Source of the DNA: Cryptomeria japonica
Taxonomy: Eukaryota > Streptophyta > Pinopsida > Cupressales > Cupressaceae
Assembly (NCBI RefSeq): GCF_030272615.1
Contig: NC_081407.1
Location: 377,012,632 to 377,076,631 of the forward strand
Reading direction: 5' to 3'
Length of the DNA: 64,000 bases
The notes beneath the pieces were generated by a model. It had not been told where the DNA came from, ran no database searches, and worked only from the letters and a program-made list of their open reading frames with translations. Positions 56,627 to 64,000 of the stretch are shown here, in pieces (positions within the stretch are counted from its first letter, which is position 1; each line of letters starts with the position of its first letter). A program made the translations under genes and the position numbers.

Positions 56627-57785
56627 ATGGAGGAGGAAGAAAAAGGTAAAATTCATAACTTCTATGATATGACTGTGCTTCAAGCGTTGTGTACATTGGT
56701 GGGATGGCTGGAAGAAAGAGGGGAACTTAGTTGAAGAGGAGAATCCAGCGAAAGAGAAGGATGTTGGGATTCTTATTTGCTTCTCTCTTGAACCACCTTT
56801 GGCACTTATTGGCCAAACTGTTAATGGCCAGGAAGTTGTTGGTATTTGTGTGGTGAAGGTTAAACCCCATGATGCCTCGGTTGGAATTTCTTGGCAGAAA
56901 GATGCTAGAAAAGAAGCCGATGTTGAAGAAGAGGAGCTCAGAAGATTTTGGGAGAAAGAGTGTCTGCCATCGGAAACCCAAGTTGAATCTGCAGTTGATT
57001 TTGCCTCCCGAGATGAGGAGGTTGCAGATTGGAGTGAGGTAGTAGGGCAAGGAAGCCTCGGAGTAATTGTGACTTTAGAGAGCTTTGTAGATGGCATGGC
57101 CTTGGAAAAAATAAAGAGTCACTGCCATGATGATGAAGACAACCTTTGCACAAACATTTTCATAGAAGAATATGAGCCTATGGATTTGGATGATGAAGTG
57201 CAGGACAAAACATGGTTTTCTAGTTTGAAGTAGAAGAAGCCATTAACGAGAGCCGAGGACAGTGGGCATCACTCCAAGCGGTTTCAGGCATCACATGAAG
57301 AGAAGGGAGATATGGTTCATCAACTTGATTGGATGGATGTGGATGATAGTGTCAATGTGGATGATGAGGAGCCTGAGGTTGAGAAGAGTTGCATGAAGAA
57401 CCAACCTGAATCAACAGTTGAGAGTAATGTCGAGATGGAGATTCCCCCTGCTCCCGAAGTGCCCTTGGAAGTTGTAAAAACTAAAGTGCTAAATGCGGCC
57501 GTGGCTGTCACTGTGAAAGACATAGACATTGTGAAGGAACATCAGATCATGGAAGCAATGCTCGTCTCCCAGTTGAAGGATGAGGTCACTGTGAAACACA
57601 AGGACATTAAGGAGCTCCCTTGTTTTGATGGGAAACCAGAGTATAGTGTGGAGGCGATGCCGCTGGAGGAGTGCAAGGCATGGAATGTTGTGTTGCCTGT
57701 GGTGACAGATAAAATTCTGGAACATAGTCTGAAAGACGTCATTAAACTAGAGCCAATGAACCATTTTTTTGTATATGGAAGATGA
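56627..57785 (+). pseudogene. acidic ORF of the gene-carrying element, origin unknown
   Basis: Starts MEEEEKGKIHNFYDMTVLQA. One frameshift near 56725 leads into the open frame 56799-57233 (PPLALIGQTVNGQEVVGI, then a long acidic stretch), a TAG at 57231-57233, and 57312-57785 with repeated Val/Glu/Lys-rich segments. It shows no gag fold or zinc knuckle. It could be a diverged Gag-like protein of this family or captured coding sequence. Once two interruptions are discounted, the frame spans almost 1.2 kb, which suggests former coding function. Confidence 0.5.
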
Positions 57786-58623
57786 AAGGGAAGAATATAC
57801 TATGACAGAAAAGGCAGCCAGATCTATTGGTTCTTCGCAGTTGTGGGTCTTAGAGTTAAGAGACAAAGACAGAGTCTCACGCCTGCAACATGGCATGGTG
57901 TCAATTTGCGTTAGAAGGCGAGAAATGGAGGATGTCATGAGCATTGTTTCGTTGTTCGTGGCTGAAGTCGATAGAGTCTACATTGTTTTGGGGGTCTTAT
58001 ATGGCCATGGCAGATTTCAGGCGACTTTGCACTACAAGGAGCGGATCCATGAGCGCTTTTATGTGAGGGCAGAGGTCACAGAATCGAGTGATTTTAAGAA
58101 ACATCATTTGCCCCTAGCTTGCATCCAGAAGATTATGAAGACGGAGGAGGATGTGCGCATGATATCTGCAGAAGCCCCTTTTGTGTTGGCCAAAGATTGC
58201 GAGGACCACCAATCAAAAAGTGATAATGTGTTTTGCCCATGTTTTAATGACGGATTTGTTGAAGAAGTTGGTAATTTTGTAGAATTCGGTGGGTTTGTAG
58301 CAGAGCATGTTGGTGACCAAAAAATAGTTGTTTTTTATGGGATTAAGGAATCCGGGAAACGTATTTATGATTTCATACAAACAAATGACAAGAAGGTATT
58401 GCTGGACATAGCAGTTGGTCCTCCAACAGCTATGCTGAAGGTTTTTAATGTTGTTCATGGGTTGGAGAGGTTGTTGTTGTTGGATCTGAGACTGATAGAG
58501 CACTATGCAAAGGACGAGTGTCTGATTCTAGCTCAAATTAGTGTGCAAGAGATAGTAGAAGGATGCTTGCTAAAACACCTGTTTGCATTTAATCGAAACA
58601 TTACAGTTGGTTGGCCATTTTGA
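57769..58623 (+). pseudogene. ORF with an NF-YC histone-fold fragment
   Basis: 284 codons. Residues about 105-145 (58081-58205) read SSDFKKHH, LPLACIQKIMKTEEDVRMIS, AEAPFVLAKDCE. This is the first part of the NF-YC (HAP5) histone fold, in which the family has DFKNHQLPLARIKKIMKADE. The remaining helices, needed to pair with NF-YB, are absent, so it is a partial copy. The following 130 residues (ESGKRIYDFIQTNDKK, FNVVHGLERLLLLDLR) are not recognised and may come from another gene. The frame overlaps the previous ORF by 17 bp. Confidence 0.7.
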
Positions 58624-58786
58624 TTGGTATTCGAATGATGATTATGATGATGAAGATATGGATTTCTAGAAAGTAACAGATTTGAATGTAATGCATTTTG
58701 ATTGTTTCGGTGCTCCAACCGTGTCATCTGACGATAATGATAAGGATGTGACGGTTCTGTTGTCTGTTGGTACCGCTGTCTAGGCG

Positions 58787-59220
58787 ATGATTCTGATTGG
58801 CGAGTGTAGTCCTTTAGAGGGGAGCTTGGGGCCAGAAACTACCAGTGGCAAGGTTTGCATATGTCGTTTGACTGTTATCAAGGAATATCAAAATAATTCA
58901 GAAGCCAATAAAACCACTTTCCCATTGGGATGGTTCCACACCGGCCATATCGGTTATCTTGACAAGGACAGTTATCTATTCTTGATCGGTAGAATCGAGG
59001 AGTCCATTCACACTGGAGGGGAGAAAATATCACCATCGAAGGTAGATGCAGTGTTGTTATCTCTCCTGGCGGTTGTCCAAGCCATGGCTTTTGGAATTGT
59101 CAATGAACAATAGGACGAAGAGATGAATGTCATCATGGTTCTTCAAGAAAACATGATGGTTTTATTAATGAAGATCATATAATTGTGAACTATAAAAAGA
59201 ATTTGGCGAATCAAGAGTGC
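58787..59220 (+). pseudogene. AMP-binding enzyme fragment, oxalyl-CoA synthetase (AAE3)-like
   Basis: Open frame 58787-59113: GKVCICRLTVIKEYQNNSEA, GWFHTGHIGYLDKDSYLFLI, GRIEESIHTGGEKISPSKVD. After a TAG (59111-59113) the same frame continues with DEEMNVIMVL and EDHIIVNYKKNLA to about 59215. The order and wording fit the C-terminal third of plant acyl-activating enzyme 3 (oxalate-CoA ligase) across several motifs. The conserved Asp of GWFHTGD is His. Introns are absent in the matched stretch, consistent with capture from an mRNA, though exon boundaries cannot be checked here. Confidence 0.75.
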
Positions 59221-59484
59221 TTCAACTTGCAGGAGGAGAAAAACAACGAAGATTATAGAGTTTAGATTTTATGTTAAGGGTGAGCATAGGAGCAGGAGTC
59301 CATCAAGTAATAAGAGATGAGGTTTTCAATTCAAATTTGGTTTGGAGAAGACTCATTCAAAGTGTGCTGGAACAGAGTTTGGAAAAGTTAAAATCTTTCA
59401 TGGGTCTAGTTTCGTAAGGATCAAAACGGAGAGTAGGGGATGTCATGGTGCATGACTGTGTCGGTTGGTCTTCATGGGGGAGAT
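59221..59484 (+). other. 3' region and polypurine tract of the gene-carrying element
   Basis: No coding match; ends CTTCATGGGGGAGAT next to the 3' LTR, as in copia polypurine tracts. Confidence 0.6.
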
Positions 59485-59742
59485 TGTTGGGATGTGAAGC
59501 CCAACAAACACATGACCTTTTAGCTCCCTCAACTCTTCTATTCATACTTGAATATGAATGTATAAATATGTGTGCAGTCTATGTACTAGATGATCTGGAT
59601 ATTGGTTAATAGATGATTTCCATGCTTGAGAGTGGATGCAGGCATTTGCTGAACCACTGTAAATCGTGTGTCGTGTCTCATTCTTTAATTTTGTTTTTCT
59701 TTCATTGTTTTATGTTATTTCTCTGCTCGATTTAAATTGACT
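59485..59742 (+). repeat. 3' LTR of the gene-carrying element (258 bp)
   Basis: Starts TGTTGGGATGTG; its last bases have mutated from CA to CT; followed by ATTTT (59743-59747). Confidence 0.85.
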
Positions 59743-60509
59743 ATTTTTACCTTTAATTTAATGTGGGTCTTCCTTTAAAATATACCATTTGATTTAATTT
59801 GAATTTTTTTAAAGATACACAATTCTGATGTATTTTATGTATAAGCTTACAAAATCTATAGAATATATTAGTCTTAAATATTTTTAGTTATATTGATCTA
59901 ATCTCATTTTAATTTATATTTGTTTTCCATCATGTAATAGATTATATCTATACAATTTTATGTTAAAAAATGTGACTCAACCTTGCATTCTAATGTTAAG
60001 AACACAAAAAAGTAAAATTTAGGCAATTTTAGATAGTTTATTTTGGTTCCAAATCATGTTGAAACTAATCTTGATGTTTTTATTGTTGAACTTAAGTCTA
60101 CTCCAAAATCACTAATCTAAGAGAAAGGGATCAAACATTCTACATTGGAAGTTAGGCCTCCCATGTAAAAAATGTAAACATCAATGACACATAGATAATT
60201 TTAAGAAAGAGTTACACTTGTTAACAAACATATGGCACATCATAAGACATTTTTGAATGGAGATGATAGAGTTAAATTAAGTTGCAAAATTGATGAATGA
60301 ATAATGACGATGTTATGACAAGTGTATAAAATATGATATTTTAGTCTTTGTACTCACCTTATGATTTAGGCATTAGATTTTGACTAAGGATTTGGGTGGT
60401 TTTAGCTCATGATTTCCTCTTTATCATTTGATGATTTTCATGTACTACGCCTTCTATTTATTGGATGCTTGAGATGGTAGTTTGATAATTTAGCTTTATA
60501 AATATTATC
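59743..60509. other. host DNA right of the gene-carrying element
   Basis: Paralogous to 26060-26605, with about 240 bp near 59950-60190 that the other copy lacks. No gene. Confidence 0.6.
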
Positions 60510-60774
60510 ATGTTCTCTAAATATAGATTCATATTGGTATGTTGGTATAATATCTTGTAAAGGCTTGAGCTTGCAATTGTATTGTAGCCCTTTTTGTGTT
60601 GCTAATAATACAATGAATTTGAGATTTGGAGGTGGGGATTTTTGTAAGGGGTTTTCCAAGTTATATGCTTTTGTTATGGTTGTGTACATTAATTTTTGTG
60701 TTTATGTATAACCTTTCTATTTACACATCGATCCACTTAGATTAATTGTGAAATATTTATTACGCTTCCTTTCA
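60510..60774 (+). repeat. copia 5' LTR, probable
   Basis: Begins TGTTCTCTAAATATAG exactly where the host paralogy ends, and ends CTTTCA just before a primer site. No partner LTR is in the window, so the limits are tentative. Confidence 0.5.
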
Positions 60775-60776
60775 TT

Positions 60777-60788
60777 TGGTATCAAAGC
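60777..60788 (+). other. copia primer-binding site
   Basis: TGGTATCAAAGC, the same as the site at 4371-4382. Confidence 0.7.
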
Positions 60789-60894
60789 TTGATCATATTC
60801 GTTATTGGGTGTTACGATTAAAAGGATGTTTTGTTGAAATTAAACTGGCTTTGGATAAGATTGTGTGTAAAACAAAATCATTTTTGTAGAGAAC

Positions 60895-61232
60895 ATGTCA
60901 TGCACATCTCTTATGGATATGGAAAAGTTTGATGGTGCAAAAATAATCAAGCTATAGAACCTCGAAACGAAGTATTTATTGTTGGATTGGGATCTTTAAA
61001 GTCTAGTCATTGGAATAAATCTTGGAACCATGCAATAAAAAAAATATGATGTTTTGAAAAAACATGAGGAGCCTCATTCAAATTTAGGAAAATGTTTCAA
61101 GAAAATTCATGAAGAATGAATATTTTCTAAAGAAGAAGTTATGTTCATTAAAGATGAGTGACAATGACTCTATTTTTGAATACCTAAATATGTCCAACAC
61201 TTTGTTTTCCTAGAGTTCAAGCCTATTGGTGT
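60895..61232 (+). pseudogene. copia gag remnant, cut by E3
   Basis: In several frames: MDMEKFDGAKIIKL, then YFLKKKLCSLKMSDNDSIFE and LNMSNTLFS, the order of a copia gag (UBN2). There are many stops and shifts. The sequence ends abruptly where E3 begins. Confidence 0.65.
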
Positions 61233-63432
61233 TGTAGCATTGTAAATCATACACCTTAATTAGTGTGCCCAATTTCACACTCTCCTAGCACTCATTTTAG
61301 TATTTCTCATTTCTCTATGCATAATATGACCTTTATTGTAATTAATTAAAATTTAATTCAATAATATGGTTCTTTTTCCACTTTATTTAAACGATAGACA
61401 CTAAACAATGGTCAATGCCTATGTCTCCTATTTTTAACATATCACGCATGTAGTCTTTATTAATTATCTGCATTTATCCTCTCATGTGGGGATAATTCTT
61501 GATTTTTAATTTTTAATTCTTCTATTTATCCTCTCATAGGGAGATATTTCATAATTTTTAATTATTAAATCTCCATAATATCTCCAACTTACTTATTTGG
61601 TCTTCATGAGGAGATAATAAATATTTTATTTATTAATTATCCCTGATATCTTCTCCTTGATTTTTTTGATTTTCATCCATCTCTTGAATGGTAGCTTTGT
61701 TGTGTGCTCAATCAAGTCCATTTGATGTCACAAAAATCAATTCGATCTTTGACCGTCCATTGAAATCTAGATTTCTATAAAAGGAGGCCTATTTCTTCAT
61801 TCAATTCATCTAGAATTTTAGTATCTTCATTATGTCAAAATAGCTTAGCAATAGTCTCATTTTTATTATTTTGTTAGAAATTAGCATTTCTATCTTGGAT
61901 AGCCACATTCCTAGTAAATCTCGAATATCACATCCTTTCTTTCATTTCATATTTTTACTTGCACGATGAGAGCAACGTATCAAAATAAGAGATGAAAGGA
62001 AGAACAACTAAGCTCTATTGGAGAAACATGGTTTGCATTTATGTTTTCATTTTAGTAGTTTTGTTGGTTAGATTAGGATAATTTAGCATAAATTTTAACT
62101 ATTTTGTGATTCTCTTTGATTGTTCTTTGGTTTTCATGATTAACCCAATTTTATTGATGCACAATCACATCATCTCTCTATTGTTTGGGCCCTTAAATCT
62201 AGATGTGTTCTTTATCTTTTATTATCCTAATTTATCCTTATACTACCCCAAATTTTAACTTCCAAAACATATTTTGCATATCTACACATCATGTTTTGAG
62301 CCATTGATCTGGAATTACATTAGAACCCCTTTATCTTGCATCCCTAAAAAATTTGGGATAAAGTTGTTGAGACCAAGACTGTCACACTCCCTTGTTCCCA
62401 CACTTTTTCCTTGAATTTCAAGAGGATAATTGGGTAGTTTTGCCCTATCCAAATTTATCGTTGTGTGAAAATACACTAAATATAAGTCTTCCTAAAGGTG
62501 AATTGACTTATGAAATCCCAATATAAGGCAACCTCCTCAATTCATTTCAACATCTAGAACATCTCATCTCATGCTATCATTATCATCTAATTCAAGAGTA
62601 ATTATTCTTCCTCAAGAACAGATCTGATTCAAGGAGCAATAAATTACATCAATACATCTTCATATTATGTTTCAATTATAATTTCATGATGGATTTTATG
62701 TGATTTATCATGTTTTTACATCAAAACATGGATGACTTATGCCAAGAGCATTATAGCCTTGCCCTCAAAAGGCATTCTTTCTAATTCAATTCAAGTTAAT
62801 TTAATATTTTAATCAAGGTTAATTCCAAACTTAGGGTTTGACCTAGGAAAACCCCTATCCACAATACCCTTTCTCCCCTCTTGTGTGTAACTATAGGTCT
62901 TTGACAGAGACATGGAGTTTAGAGGACCTTCACTAGACTGATACAGACCTATTCTAAGAAATTAGACATGATTTTCATGGCTAGGGAACTTGGCATGCCC
63001 CTATGCTCAAGGTTCCCTCCAAATTTAGTAGAAAGCTTAGTCTCAGTCTCAGGAAATAAATTATCAGACCCTATCCCGAAATCAAAAGACGGACATTTTG
63101 GGCATCTCGATTTCATAGACTTGGCTCTAGATTGTAGATATAGGTGCACATTCAAATTTACTATCCACCTATGTGTTTGCTATAGAATATTTGTTTACTC
63201 ATCAATCAATTGTAGCATTCTAAGTCATAGTTTCACATTTCTTTAACATATCTCCATAAGTCATTCACTTCCCAAAGCAACAAAAGAAGAAAAACCCCAA
63301 AAGTGTCATTGGACTATCTTCTACAAGATTTAGTCAAATACAATCACTTCTTTAGGTGATTTATTATTCCAATGTTTGTATGAAAGTGGATCTTGGCCTT
63401 AGTCTTGCCCGATTCCATTTTCATCCATTACA
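61233..63432 (+). repeat. E3 5' LTR (2.2 kb)
   Basis: TG...CA ends; a TATA-like TATAAAAG at 61776-61783. Open frames inside (for example 62968-63246) have no motif. Confidence 0.65.
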
Positions 63433-63570
63433 TTTTGGTGAACCTGACTCTTCTCACACTTGCATATCTTTTGGTTTTAAACTGTATATTTTCATTGCAT
63501 ACATTGAGAGAACATTTCTTTTGTTGTATCTTTGATGGCTTATGAGTATCTTGTTTGATCCAATTTGTAG

Positions 63571-64000
63571 ATGGAGTTGTTAAATTATTTTGCTAGTTCA
63601 ATTTCAAGTTTTATTCAAGATTTTCATGATGTTTCCTTTTACCCATATGATGATAATCTAGCTATTCCTTTCATTCATAGTTATGGTTTACCCTCTCCTA
63701 AGGATCCTCCTACCCATGAGGACACTTTAGTGCGATAAAAGATTATTAACACTTCTTTTAAAACTCTCTCTCCTAAGGATGAAGTTTTGATGAATGATGT
63801 GGATCTTTCTCCTAAAATGCCCCTCTCACATAGGGATATGCTAGAGGAAGAGGGTGATATCATACACACCTTCCTTAATGTCACTTTATCTTCTATGCAT
63901 GACATTCCTCCTAGAGATGAAGAATTTATGGATATATTTAATCCTTCTCCCAAAGTTTGTCTTACCCATAAAGATATCTTGGAGCAAGAAGATGAAATCA
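63571..64000 (+). pseudogene. E3 first ORF, acidic repeats (partial)
   Basis: Starts MELLNYFASSISSFIQDF. A TAA at 63736-63738 interrupts it (CAA position), and the frame then continues to the window edge. It has repeats of about 35-40 residues around LSPKDE...LSHRDMLEEEGDIIHTFL. It matches the isolated fragment at 26606-27290. Like the E2 N-terminus it shows no gag fold in the part seen. Confidence 0.6.

Larger units (their letters stand above)
56335..59742 (+). mobile_element. non-autonomous copia-type LTR element carrying cellular gene pieces (3.4 kb)
   Basis: Two 258-bp LTRs start TGTTGGGATGTGAAGCCCAAC and are flanked by ATTTT on both sides (56330-56334, 59743-59747). The empty site CTTAATTTTTACCATTAA is present in the paralog near 26056. 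A primer site of initiator-Met type follows the 5' LTR, and a polypurine run CATGGGGGAGAT precedes the 3' LTR. No gag, RT or integrase is recognisable. Instead the interior has plus-strand frames that include an NF-YC histone-fold piece and an AMP-binding-enzyme piece. The LTRs differ at about 30 of 258 positions by eye, so the insertion is old. Confidence 0.85.
61233..64000 (+). mobile_element. E3: gypsy element related to E2, runs off the window
   Basis: The LTR starts TGTAGCATTGTAAATCATAC, close to the E2 LTR start, and ends CCATTACA. It is followed by the same type of primer site as E2 and an acidic ORF without gag features. The left target duplication would be GGTGT (61228-61232); the right side is outside the window. 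Confidence 0.7.

Noticed and set aside
56600..57153. minus-strand frames opposite 56600-57730
   Set aside because: The plus-strand frames lie in the orientation of the LTR element and contain recognisable protein; the minus ones have no motif.

Overview
The window looks like intergenic DNA of a large plant nuclear genome, filled with nested transposable elements. The evidence is long Ty3/gypsy elements of Tat type (second RNase H, antisense plant-mobile-domain genes), Ty1/copia elements with initiator-Met-type primer sites, plant LINEs with a terminal RNase H, and a gibberellin-signalling F-box gene. The repeat density suggests a gymnosperm or another very large genome; the species is not determined. 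I see no bacterial or organellar gene organisation.

Layout. 1-4816: left-truncated copia element on the minus strand, with its 5' LTR at 4383-4816. 4817-6413: host DNA with a GID2/SLY1-like F-box gene (5455-5874, minus). 6414-24572: E1, a complete Tat-like gypsy element (TSD catac) with decayed gag-pol, phased 21-bp motif arrays and an antisense plant-mobile-domain (PMD) gene. 24573-27898: host DNA continuing from 6413, a fragment of an E3-type element and an F-box flank remnant. 27899-43585: 5'-truncated LINE tail on the minus strand, split by E2 (29216-42564, TSD agttg). E2 is a second Tat-like element without a recognisable gag core; it has its own antisense PMD gene, and its 5' LTR contains a solo LTR (30426-31200, TSD gttca). 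44081-49901: full-length but dead LINE. 49912-51411: host DNA. 51412-53444: second LINE tail, plus strand. 53445-56334: host DNA with a broken F-box copy. 56335-59742: non-autonomous copia-type element that carries pieces of at least two cellular genes, NF-YC and an oxalyl-CoA-synthetase-like enzyme. 59743-60509: host DNA. 60510-61232: copia LTR, primer site and gag remnant. 61233-64000: third gypsy element, E3, running off the right edge.

The host DNA at 4.9-6.4 plus 24.6-26.6 kb is paralogous to 50-60.5 kb. This is useful because each copy supplies an uninterrupted version of sites interrupted in the other, which confirms the boundaries of E1 and of the gene-carrying element.

Four observations stand out. 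First, gene capture by the 3.4-kb LTR element. Second, two separate Tat-like elements carry antisense PMD genes with splice sites and a shared first-intron position. Third, short GC-rich words lie in E1 at exact 21-bp spacing, or as 21+21+18 = 60-bp higher-order units. Fourth, E1 has closely similar LTRs but sixteen nonsense codons of mostly C-to-T type, which suggests that a dead copy was mobilised in trans.
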